A stretch of 35,693 nucleotides of DNA from an uncultured Eubacteriales bacterium (GTDB lineage: Bacteria; Bacillota; Clostridia; Monoglobales; Monoglobaceae), in assembly GCA_900545865.1 (NCBI GenBank), contig URAN01000029.1, forward strand, positions 1 through 35,693, given 5' to 3'. Below are positions 15,958 to 24,844 of this stretch, in pieces. Numbering within the stretch: position 1 is the first letter of the stretch; each line of letters begins with the position of its first letter. The notes beneath the pieces were generated by a model, which saw only the letters and a list, made by a program, of their open reading frames with translations, had not been told where the DNA came from and searched no databases. The position numbers were made by a program, and so were the translations under genes.

Positions 15958-16209
15958 AGCTTTAAATTATTAAAACAGGATAAAAAGAAAGATTTTTGAA
16001 TTAAAGTTTAAAGGTCCTAAAATTGTAATATATATGAAAAACGAACAAATTTAAATGGGGTATCCCAGTTATGCTATATACATATAGCATAAATAACAGC
16101 CTTATCAATGAACTCAAAAGAACTGTCGGATAAATAACAAAGTGTATATAATTAAAATTTTTTAACTTTAATAAATTATTGCAAAATATCGGAAAGGAAG
16201 TGTAGAAAA
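15958..16209 (+). other. Long AT-rich 5' leader with hairpin, no gene recognised
   Basis: From the second promoter to the TTG start lie about 250 transcribed bases without a believable gene. The leader holds a small GC hairpin (TGGG-GTAT-CCCA, about 16056-16067) followed at once by a perfect 10-bp AT stem, TTATGCTATA / TATAGCATAA (16069-16092), with a TACA loop. I could not match it to a riboswitch class. Long leaders often stabilise abundant surface-layer transcripts, so mRNA stability is a fair guess. Confidence 0.45.
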
Positions 16210-17853
16210 TTGAGAAAAAGTTTAATTTTCGTACTTGTAATTTTAATGGCACTGTGCGGCGGAGGAGTGTCCTATGCCCAAAGTGACTCGGAGAGCGGTA
16301 AAACAGAGAATTTGCTGTTCGTAAATGACGGTTACATAGAACTTAGCGGTACGATGAAATTTGCCGATGAAAACAGTTTTGTTGTGCTGAGTGTGGTCGG
16401 CGGTAAAAACTCCGATGGTTCGGCAATGCCCGATGGCGGAAATGTTGTGTATGTTTCCGAAAAGAACGCATCGGCAAAAGGCGAATGGAATTTCGATTTT
16501 GCGCTTGAAAATTCGGGATTTTATACCGCGTATGTCGGCTCAAAGGCTTTGGATGAAAACGAAGTGATGGAATTTTACTTCATTAATAAAGCAAAGTTTG
16601 GTGCGGTATCGGCGGCGCTGAACAGTGCCGAAACAGCGGCGGAAATATCCGAGGTGCTTAAAAATTCGGCAGCGGATTTGGGTGTTCCGATTGAAAACAT
16701 AAACGATGCAGATGCAGTGGCGGCATTGTTAAAGACAGAGCTTGGTAACAGTGCTCCCGAGCCTAAAGAGATGCAAAGGCTTTTGAAAACCTGTTGTATG
16801 ATTGCGGATTTAAACGGCGGAAAGATTTCAACACTCAAAGAATATGCCGATGTTTTGTGCAAAGACGGCGCGGCTTGTGCGGATTATCTGACCGATACGG
16901 TGCTCAGCGATGCTTGCGGAAAGCTCTCGAAAAAAGGGTTTGACGGTTCGGAAAAATTTTATAACAAAGCTGAGGACGTAATTATCGTAAGCGCAATAAA
17001 TAACGGAAGTGCCGATACGGTTAAAAATATTCTTTCCGATTATAAGACAAAGCTTGGCGCAAACGGTGTATCAATATCGGATAAACTTGTCGAGGCAATG
17101 ACGAGACAAAGCTTTTCGGATTTGACAGACGTTAAAAAATTCATTGCGAATTATACCGAAAGCGGCAGCGGCGGCAACAGCTCATCGAGCGGCAGCGGCG
17201 GTTCGGGCGGCTCGGGCGGAACGGGAAGTTCGTTCGGCTCAAAGAATACGTATATCGGTAAAGAAGCGGAACTTCCGAATACAAGCGATGAAGATTCAAA
17301 GACAATATATCCGTTTGATGACATCGCAGATATTTCTTGGGCGGCGGACGCAATAACACAGTTGTCCTATCGTGGAGTTTTGAACGGAAAGAGCGAAAGA
17401 CTCTTTATGCCGAACGATAATGTAACCCGTGAGGAGTTTGCAAAGATTATAACAGTTGCGTTTAAACTCAATCTTGTCAATACCGAGTGCCCGTTTGGTG
17501 ATGTGGATGAAAACAATTGGGCTTACCCCTATATACGGTCGGCGTATAAAGCAGGAATTATAAAGGGTGTATCCGATACCGAATTCGGCTACGGACAAAA
17601 TATAACGCGTGAAGATTTGTGCGTTATGATAAACAGAATGCTGACGGTCGGAGAGCTGACCCTGCCGCAGGTTGACGGCGGCGTATTCGGTGATGACGGC
17701 GAGATTTCGGATTATGCAAAAGAGAGTGTTTATTATCTGGAAAGAGCAGGTATAATATTGGGCGACGGAACGAACTTTAACCCAAAGGCGAGTGCGACCA
17801 GAGCCGAGGCGGCAAAGATAGTATATCTTGCGCTTGTTAATACGAACAGATAA
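16210..17853 (+). CDS. Secreted protein with three C-terminal SLH domains and Gly/Ser linker
   Basis: A 547-residue surface protein. Residues 1-23 are a signal peptide. Residues 30-115 look like a beta domain (YIELSGTMKF, GEWNFDFALENSGFYTAYVG), and 120-310 are mainly helical with two related halves. Residues 318-346 are a flexible linker of Gly and Ser. Three SLH domains follow at about 367-425, 427-485 and 490-547, with WAADAI, TREEFAKI, WAYPYIRSAY, TREDLCVM and TRAEAAKI. SLH domains anchor proteins non-covalently to pyruvylated wall polysaccharide. The start is TTG at 16210, with GGAAAGGAAG nine bases before. First gene of the operon after a long leader, so probably the most abundantly made; likely structural, with no catalytic site visible. 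Confidence 0.88.
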   Translation: MRKSLIFVLVILMALCGGGVSYAQSDSESGKTENLLFVNDGYIELSGTMKFADENSFVVLSVVGGKNSDGSAMPDGGNVVYVSEKNASAKGEWNFDFALENSGFYTAYVGSKALDENEVMEFYFINKAKFGAVSAALNSAETAAEISEVLKNSAADLGVPIENINDADAVAALLKTELGNSAPEPKEMQRLLKTCCMIADLNGGKISTLKEYADVLCKDGAACADYLTDTVLSDACGKLSKKGFDGSEKFYNKAEDVIIVSAINNGSADTVKNILSDYKTKLGANGVSISDKLVEAMTRQSFSDLTDVKKFIANYTESGSGGNSSSSGSGGSGGSGGTGSSFGSKNTYIGKEAELPNTSDEDSKTIYPFDDIADISWAADAITQLSYRGVLNGKSERLFMPNDNVTREEFAKIITVAFKLNLVNTECPFGDVDENNWAYPYIRSAYKAGIIKGVSDTEFGYGQNITREDLCVMINRMLTVGELTLPQVDGGVFGDDGEISDYAKESVYYLERAGIILGDGTNFNPKASATRAEAAKIVYLALVNTNR

Positions 17854-17882
17854 AAGTCTTATAAATTCTGAAAGGAAAAGGT

Positions 17883-20639
17883 ATGAGTATGAAAAAAATT
17901 CTTATTTGTGCATTGTGTTTTATTATGCTTATCACGCCGATAAACGGTATGGTTTTTGCCGACCGGGGCGGCGAAACGGCAGATAATATGTCGGAGATAA
18001 AGGATTCGATAAAAGATGAGGTTGCGCTTTTGACAAAGGCGGGGGTAATAGCCCTGTCGGAGCAATATGACCCGAACGAAATTGTGACAAGAGCCGAATT
18101 TGCCGCTTATACCGCGGCGGCAATAGGTGAGGACGGAAAGATGAATATATCATATTTTTCCGATGTTCCGACAAGCTATTGGGCTGCGGACAGCATAAAT
18201 ATTCTTGTTGACCGCAAAATCATAGATAAAGCCGATGACGGAAAGTTCAATCCCGATGAGCCGATAACATATCCCCAGGCGTGTAAAATGATGGCGGCAA
18301 TGACGGGATATAAGGCATATGCGGATCCGGATAAAATAATGAATGAATATGTTTCGGTTGCGCAAAAAGCGGGGTTCGGAATTAACACGGCAAAGAGCGA
18401 CAGTATAACGCTTGCCGAGGCGATAAAACTTTTGTATAACGCTATGAGAACCGACCTTATGAGTGTGATTTCGGCAAGCGGTGATTCTTATACACTCAAA
18501 CCCGAAAAGGGTGAAACCGTCTTTTCGGTTTATCACAACATAAAATTTTCGGATGGCAGAGTTCAAAGCGTATACGGAAAGACAATGAACAGCCAAAGAG
18601 CCGAGTCGGGTCGGATGTTCATTGACGGCGAAAAGTTTTCGGTGACATCGGACGTTGACACAAACGCTCTTTTCGGAAGGTACGTTGACTTTGCTTATAT
18701 CGATGAATCAGATACGAAAAATACCAAAACCGTTATTTATGCAACGGGAAGATATGACAGGGATGTAACAACGGTATTGTACGATGATATAAAGAGTTTT
18801 GACGAAAGCACAAAAACGCTTACCTATTTTGCGGACGGCGATTCGGGAAAAGAAAGAACGAAAAGCGCAGCGTCAAACGCAGTGACGGTTTTGAACGGAC
18901 AGTCGTATGACAAGGGCATAAAGAGTGAGATAGATAAGCTCATAGACGGAAGCCGAAAGGGCGAAGTCACATATATCTCGGGCAGCGGCTCATCGGCGTG
19001 CGACTTGATTTGCGTGACGAGCTATGAGCTGTTCGGTGCGGATTCGTACAATTCGGCGGACAAAAAGTTTTATTCGGCGAATAAACAAGAGAGAATCTGT
19101 ATCGATGATTACGAATCGTATGTCATAAAGGATGTGTTTGACAGCGAGATTGAACCGGACGGCATTTCGAGCGGACCGTATATGATTGCGGCGGCGGACA
19201 ACAAAGAAAGCCTTGTAATAATCGTTTGCTCGAAAAAGACAGAGGGAATATTGACAAAAATCACCGCCACGGACAGAAAACTTGTGATAGGTGACACATC
19301 GTATATTGCGGATAAGGCGTTTTTTGAAAATAACAAAGATAAGTTTGTAACCGGTGCAACATACAAGGTATGGTTCGATCTTTACGGTGAGATAATCGAT
19401 TGTCTGATGTCGGACGCACAGGGAATGAAGAACGGATATATTACGCGCACTGCTCTTACCGACAACGGATTTGACAGCGAGATTATGTTCAGGATTTATT
19501 CACCATCGGATAATAAGCTCGAAGATTATAAACTTTCGTCAAAGGTAAAGATTGATGAAAAGACCTATAAATCAGAGAATTACAAGGATGTTGCCGCGGC
19601 TTTCCCGGGGAACACGAAATTGAGCGGAAACAGCATAAACATCGAGCGCCAGGTTATCAGATACCACATCGATAAAGACGGCAATATAGATAAAATCGAC
19701 ACGAGAAATGTCGGTTCAGGCGAGGATAAGAATACAACATTAAACCGCACAACCAACGGTGCCGAGGGTCTTGTTTATACTTCGGCAATAAGACGTCTGG
19801 GAATGAGCGCAAATATAAACGCAACGGCAACCAATATAATGACCGTTCCGGCAATAAACGGCAACGGCGAAATTGTTGTAAACGGAAACACTATCGAAGA
19901 TACGGAAAAAATGTATTCAAACAAATTTACGTTTGAAGATTGGCAGACCTATACGGTAGAGGTGTTTAAGTATTCGGACAGCACTCTTGTGCCTGATTTG
20001 GTTGTGGTTTACACCGAGCCTAAAGAAGAGGAATATAACATAATTATGTATGATGATGTTATTAATGCACTCGGCTCCGAGGGTGAGATAATTGACAAGC
20101 TTACCGGAATATCGATGGGCGGCGCGGTGGAATATGAAATTGATTCAATGACGGACATATCGAGTCTGAATCTTAAACGCGGCGACATAGTAAGAGTCGA
20201 AACCGATTTCAGAAAGGAAAAGGTTTTCAGCGTTACAAAAATGTTTGACAGCGAAAAGAAACAGTTCGAGCCGAACCAGACATGGACAGACCCCGACCGT
20301 TATTGGTACGGCGGAACATATGCCGATAATTCGGTCAGCGCATGGAGAGGTCAGAAATACCAGCTCACAAAGGGATATGCGTATGATGTAAAGGGAAATA
20401 TGGTTGCGTCATCATATAAGCTGTCTTTGGCATATGACGATGTAATATCAGAGATAACGGACGTGTCAAAATATTCGATAACCGTTTTTGACCCGAATTT
20501 GAATAAAAATCAAATATATACGGGCAAGATTTCGGATATTCTGACATACAAAACCGCAGGAGCGGAATGTGACTTGATTTTGACATCTAATAAACAGGCA
20601 ACGATAAAACAGGTGTTTATCATAAAACAGGATCGATAA
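17883..20639 (+). CDS. Large SLH-anchored surface protein (N-terminal SLH domains)
   Basis: A 918-residue exported protein with a signal peptide (residues 1-27). It carries two recognisable SLH repeats (about 44-83 with VTRAEFAAYTAAAIG, and 90-148 with YFSDVPTSYWAADSINIL) and a degenerate third (157-196, TLAEAIKLLYNAM). The remaining 700 residues are beta-rich with no catalytic motif I recognise; several stretches alternate short strands around Asp/Gly turns, as in surface-layer proteins. AAAGGA precedes the ATG at a good distance; a second ATG two codons later is possible. The 29-bp gap from the previous gene fits an operon. Likely roles are S-layer subunit or scaffold for the hydrolases encoded next (inference). 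Confidence 0.87.
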   Translation: MSMKKILICALCFIMLITPINGMVFADRGGETADNMSEIKDSIKDEVALLTKAGVIALSEQYDPNEIVTRAEFAAYTAAAIGEDGKMNISYFSDVPTSYWAADSINILVDRKIIDKADDGKFNPDEPITYPQACKMMAAMTGYKAYADPDKIMNEYVSVAQKAGFGINTAKSDSITLAEAIKLLYNAMRTDLMSVISASGDSYTLKPEKGETVFSVYHNIKFSDGRVQSVYGKTMNSQRAESGRMFIDGEKFSVTSDVDTNALFGRYVDFAYIDESDTKNTKTVIYATGRYDRDVTTVLYDDIKSFDESTKTLTYFADGDSGKERTKSAASNAVTVLNGQSYDKGIKSEIDKLIDGSRKGEVTYISGSGSSACDLICVTSYELFGADSYNSADKKFYSANKQERICIDDYESYVIKDVFDSEIEPDGISSGPYMIAAADNKESLVIIVCSKKTEGILTKITATDRKLVIGDTSYIADKAFFENNKDKFVTGATYKVWFDLYGEIIDCLMSDAQGMKNGYITRTALTDNGFDSEIMFRIYSPSDNKLEDYKLSSKVKIDEKTYKSENYKDVAAAFPGNTKLSGNSINIERQVIRYHIDKDGNIDKIDTRNVGSGEDKNTTLNRTTNGAEGLVYTSAIRRLGMSANINATATNIMTVPAINGNGEIVVNGNTIEDTEKMYSNKFTFEDWQTYTVEVFKYSDSTLVPDLVVVYTEPKEEEYNIIMYDDVINALGSEGEIIDKLTGISMGGAVEYEIDSMTDISSLNLKRGDIVRVETDFRKEKVFSVTKMFDSEKKQFEPNQTWTDPDRYWYGGTYADNSVSAWRGQKYQLTKGYAYDVKGNMVASSYKLSLAYDDVISEITDVSKYSITVFDPNLNKNQIYTGKISDILTYKTAGAECDLILTSNKQATIKQVFIIKQDR

Positions 20640-20675
20640 TCGGATTTACGGCGGGGCAACAATGCGGAGGTAATA

Positions 20676-23600
20676 ATGAAAAACAGGATTTTCAAAACAG
20701 TAACGGTTTTTTGGATAATACTTTGTATTTGTTTGCCGCCGAGCGGACGAACCGCGGCAGAGGAAAGAGGTATGCTGAGCCTGTTCAACGCTTTTTCGGA
20801 TTATGCCGACATCAATGGTTTAAAAATGCTTCCGAGCGGTGTAGCTGTGCGATCGGAGTACCGAAAGACACGCTTGTCAGCATACAACGACAGTTCGGTG
20901 AGATACGGCGATGCGATGAGTGTCGGCTATCTTGCTGAGCCGCTGATTCCGTTTAACAAGCTTATAAACTCAAATAAGCTGCACGTTTCGTTTAATATAA
21001 AAGCAACGGATATTAATTTAAGAAATATCTATATCGGTTTTTACGACGGAAGAAACAGCAACGACCCAAATGATTTCGGACTGGAGCAATATTCAATGGC
21101 GATGCTTATGGAACGCGGCACGGTTTATGCAATTCAGGGCAACAGCGAAAAAACGAGTGACGGCGATATGCAGTCATGGAGTCGCAACAGTACGGCAGGT
21201 GTTACATACATCGCGGATAAGTGGTATACCGTGGATTTTGAATTCGATATGGATAATAACACGGCAAGCTATTATTTTGACGGTGTGCTTTTGAATAAAA
21301 CGCCTGTCGGAACGGCAAGGGCAAAGGGTTTTAAATCACTTCTTTTCAGATGCGAAGTACCCAAAACCGATTCAGACGGATATATCGACCAAGAAGCGGC
21401 ATTTATTATAGATAATATATCGATAGACGAGTATACGGACGAATTTAAAATCGGAAACTTGAAAGAAAACTATGTTTCACCCGATAATCATAATGTCTAT
21501 GTCAGCTGTGCCGATTATATCGAAACACCGAGCAAGAACGATATTTCGGTTATGACCTCGGACAGAAACGCGGTTGATTTCACAATAAAGGAATCCGATG
21601 CCGGAGGGTTTTTGATTAATATTCCCGACCTTATTCCGAGCGAAAAATATTCGATAGATATAAGCAATATCAGAGGAACAAAGTTCGGCGCATTGGGAAG
21701 AAACAACATTATATTGAATGTTGCAGGCAGCAAAAACTGTTATTTTTCGGACACATTCGATTTATATGACAATGAGAGCTTTGCGGAAAGTTGGACTCCT
21801 ACGGTTGACGGCGGCACGGTTATCTCGGGCGAGAGCGGATATAATCGCGCGGCAAAGATAATGAGTGCCGAAGGCGGCACGAAAAGCGGAATAGAGCATT
21901 CGTTTACCAAAGCGATAACCGATGATAATTTTACCGTTGAGGCAACGCTTAAAATGAGCGGCGCATTTGATATTGGTTTTAAAGATATTAACGGGAACAC
22001 GTTCAGCGTACTCGGCTCAAAGGTCAACGGAATCATCGGATGTTACACTGCGGCGGGTACAATATCGGGAACATCGGGCGGCAGGATTTCAACGCCGTAT
22101 AACGATTTGAATATAAAGAATTCCAACAGCGAGTTCGAAAGGATAAAGCTTTCGGTTGACCGAAAGAACAAAATATTTACCGTTGCCACAGCGGCAAAGG
22201 TGTATGAGTTTGAGTACAATTACACTATGAATGATATTTGCGGAATATCGATAACGGCGCAAAATGCAATCGGTTCGGTAATATATCTCGATGAAATATC
22301 CGTAAAAATGCCCGACAGCGGCGTTTACGCCGAATTCGGCGTAAACAGCACATCGAGCGGCGGTATGTTTTATTCGGAAACAATAAATTCATCGTACGGA
22401 CGGGTGTTGAGCTGTTCAAAAAGTGATGGAATAACCGGCGGAACGGCGTATTACGAAATAGAAAAGGCAAAAGGAACAATGATCGTAAAGACGGATGCCG
22501 ACAGCGGTATAGATTGTAACGGGGCAAAAAATATTCGATTCGAAACCGAATATTTCGACAGCGGTTACGGCTGGTTCTGTGCCGAGTATGAAACGCCGAG
22601 CGGAACAAAAACCTCATCGGCAATATGTATGGAAAACAGCGGCGAGATAAAGAAAGAATCGTTTATCATAAATGATTGGATAAAAAACGCCGACGGCGAG
22701 TATAAAATTACGCTTAAAACATATACGACAATAAATGACGGAAGGATTACCGAAAGGAATAGGAATTATTCGAAATATCCCGTTGTGTTAAAGTCGATAC
22801 GGATGACCGATATCGAAACATCGGCGTATGTTAAGGCGAGTGTTTCAACCGAAAATTCGGGTAATATCTTTTTCGAAAACGAAACGCCGATGTTTAATAT
22901 TTCGCTTAAAAACGATACGGCGAATGACAAAGATGTCAAGTGTTCGGTCTATGTCTGTGAAAAGGATAAAGACGGTTCGGAAAGCCTGATTTATTCAACG
23001 GCGTTCGATACAAAGGTTAGCGGTGCGGATACAAAGAGTATTGAAATTGCTGTGCCGATAAATAAATTCGGCTTGTATAAGTTAAAAGTCGAAATCACGG
23101 GTGACGGATTGTATAATGCGGATGAGACTGATTTTTCAAAGTGTGCGGCAGTGTCGACACAGAATTATACCATGGGAACATCGGCGCATTTCACGAGATA
23201 CGGTGACGCGGAATCCGGCGCAGAGCTTTTGAAAAAAGCCGGAATGGGTCTTGTGCGCGATGACTTTACATGGAATGAATACGAAAAGAAAAAGGGCGTT
23301 TATGCCCTGACCGAAAGACAGCAAAAGCTGTGTGACGCGGCGGTTAAATATGATTTGGGGCTGTTGCCGATTGTGTACGGAAACAACTCGCTCTATGACA
23401 GCACCGGCTCTGAATTTATCAGTGACGCAGCAATGCCGAATTATCTTGAATTCGTAAAAAATATCTTGAGCGAACCCAAAATGATGGCGGCAACCGATAT
23501 GGTTGAACTTTGGAACGAGCCTGACCTGAAAAAGACGAGAAACGGCGAGTATATAGAACAGTATGCTGACCGCGGAAAGATTTACGGCGACATACTGCGC

Positions 23601-24821
23601 GAGAGCGCAAAGACGGTTAGAGAGATACCGCATAATTACAAAATCGGTGCATTTTGTCTGTCTAATCTGATTTCAACGGACGGACGCACGTTTATGGATA
23701 TGGCTCTGTCCAGACTCACCGGCGGAAAGTATTTTGACACAATAGCACTGCACCCGTATATGGCGCCGAACGTTGACCCCGAAAAGGGAAAGGCGGGCGC
23801 GGATTCGAACAGCGCGACCGATTATGTCGGTTACAGAATCAACTATATTAAGGCTCTTGCCGAAGGTAAGTCGGTTTATAATTACGTATCGAAAGCGAGC
23901 GAGTACCCCAAGGGTATCAAAACGGGCAATCAATACGGATTTACCCTGACCGAACCGATGTGGCATACCGAATACGGAATATCAACGGCGAACTATGCAA
24001 ACGACGGGCTGTGTGTGGGAGACGAGTACAGCCAGGCGATATGGCTTGTCAGGGGCTTTAATCAGATAAAGCTGAATAATTTTGATGACAAAGTTTGGTT
24101 TTATGATTTTGCCGATGACGGCGATAGGATAAACGAAAAAGAGTATAATTTCGGAATTATGCATTCTTATACAAACAATGTGCCGTACTCGGCAAAGTAC
24201 GCATACCTTGCGCTTGCGGCATTTAACAAGCTGACCGAGGGTGCAACCTCGGCAAGCGAGGTTGTCGCCAACGATTATAAATATATAGCAAAGTATCATT
24301 CCGATGCCAGGGATTCGTACTTGCTTTGGACATCAAAGACGAGTGAACAGACGATAGAACATGATTTTGGCGGCAATGTGAAATTTTATGACCTGCTCGG
24401 CAATGAGATTGACAAAGAATCAATAATGCAAGACGGCAGGTATAAAATAAGCGGCGAACCGTATTGGGCAATAGTCGGAAAAGAACCGAACTATTGCACC
24501 GCGGACGAAAACAAGTCAAAGCTGTATGTCGTAAAAGACGGAATCGGAACAGAGAATGCTGAGATGATTTCACCGAATAAAAGCTTTGGCGTGCTTGCAA
24601 AATTAGATGGAACGAGCGGCATCGACAGAGTGCTGATTGCGGCGGCATATGAAGATAACAGACTTAAAGAAATAAAAATGTACGACGTTGATGAAAACAC
24701 GAGCTGTCAGGTATTTGAAAGTATCGCCTTTGATGACAAGGATATAAATAAGATAAAAATAATGCTTTGCGAAAGTGTGAACAGTATAAAACCGCTGTGC
24801 ACACCACTTGAAAATCAATAA
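20676..24821 (+). CDS. Giant secreted clan GH-A-type glycoside hydrolase with lectin-like modules
   Basis: A 1381-residue exported enzyme with signal peptide (1-29). Modules in order: LamG/concanavalin-like domain (about 30-265), Ig-like domain (266-350), second lectin-like domain (352-555), beta-sandwich with EYFDSG (556-700), Ig-like domain (710-830), TIM barrel (832-1180), beta region, and a tail with IKIMLCESVNSIKPLC (1360-1375). The barrel has RDDFTWNEYEKKKG, the acid/base candidate Glu948 in WNEP and the nucleophile candidate Glu1099 in WHTEYG, the layout of clan GH-A retaining hydrolases (GH39-like). The substrate is not predictable, although the lectin modules imply a polymer. There is no SLH, LPxTG or dockerin, so it is either released or held by partner proteins. 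The gap to the preceding gene is 36 bp. Confidence 0.82.
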   Translation: MKNRIFKTVTVFWIILCICLPPSGRTAAEERGMLSLFNAFSDYADINGLKMLPSGVAVRSEYRKTRLSAYNDSSVRYGDAMSVGYLAEPLIPFNKLINSNKLHVSFNIKATDINLRNIYIGFYDGRNSNDPNDFGLEQYSMAMLMERGTVYAIQGNSEKTSDGDMQSWSRNSTAGVTYIADKWYTVDFEFDMDNNTASYYFDGVLLNKTPVGTARAKGFKSLLFRCEVPKTDSDGYIDQEAAFIIDNISIDEYTDEFKIGNLKENYVSPDNHNVYVSCADYIETPSKNDISVMTSDRNAVDFTIKESDAGGFLINIPDLIPSEKYSIDISNIRGTKFGALGRNNIILNVAGSKNCYFSDTFDLYDNESFAESWTPTVDGGTVISGESGYNRAAKIMSAEGGTKSGIEHSFTKAITDDNFTVEATLKMSGAFDIGFKDINGNTFSVLGSKVNGIIGCYTAAGTISGTSGGRISTPYNDLNIKNSNSEFERIKLSVDRKNKIFTVATAAKVYEFEYNYTMNDICGISITAQNAIGSVIYLDEISVKMPDSGVYAEFGVNSTSSGGMFYSETINSSYGRVLSCSKSDGITGGTAYYEIEKAKGTMIVKTDADSGIDCNGAKNIRFETEYFDSGYGWFCAEYETPSGTKTSSAICMENSGEIKKESFIINDWIKNADGEYKITLKTYTTINDGRITERNRNYSKYPVVLKSIRMTDIETSAYVKASVSTENSGNIFFENETPMFNISLKNDTANDKDVKCSVYVCEKDKDGSESLIYSTAFDTKVSGADTKSIEIAVPINKFGLYKLKVEITGDGLYNADETDFSKCAAVSTQNYTMGTSAHFTRYGDAESGAELLKKAGMGLVRDDFTWNEYEKKKGVYALTERQQKLCDAAVKYDLGLLPIVYGNNSLYDSTGSEFISDAAMPNYLEFVKNILSEPKMMAATDMVELWNEPDLKKTRNGEYIEQYADRGKIYGDILRESAKTVREIPHNYKIGAFCLSNLISTDGRTFMDMALSRLTGGKYFDTIALHPYMAPNVDPEKGKAGADSNSATDYVGYRINYIKALAEGKSVYNYVSKASEYPKGIKTGNQYGFTLTEPMWHTEYGISTANYANDGLCVGDEYSQAIWLVRGFNQIKLNNFDDKVWFYDFADDGDRINEKEYNFGIMHSYTNNVPYSAKYAYLALAAFNKLTEGATSASEVVANDYKYIAKYHSDARDSYLLWTSKTSEQTIEHDFGGNVKFYDLLGNEIDKESIMQDGRYKISGEPYWAIVGKEPNYCTADENKSKLYVVKDGIGTENAEMISPNKSFGVLAKLDGTSGIDRVLIAAAYEDNRLKEIKMYDVDENTSCQVFESIAFDDKDINKIKIMLCESVNSIKPLCTPLENQ

Positions 24822-24844
24822 ACTATAACAGGAGTGATTTTGCT

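Noticed and set aside
15808..15999. A 63-codon open frame in the leader region before the first SLH gene
   Set aside because: It has no ribosome binding site, a composition that follows the AT-rich DNA, and a consensus promoter lies inside it.
17160..17226. A GC-rich short tandem repeat in the first SLH gene, looking like a microsatellite
   Set aside because: It stays in frame and encodes the Gly/Ser linker between the helical part and the SLH domains; there is no sign of frameshift.
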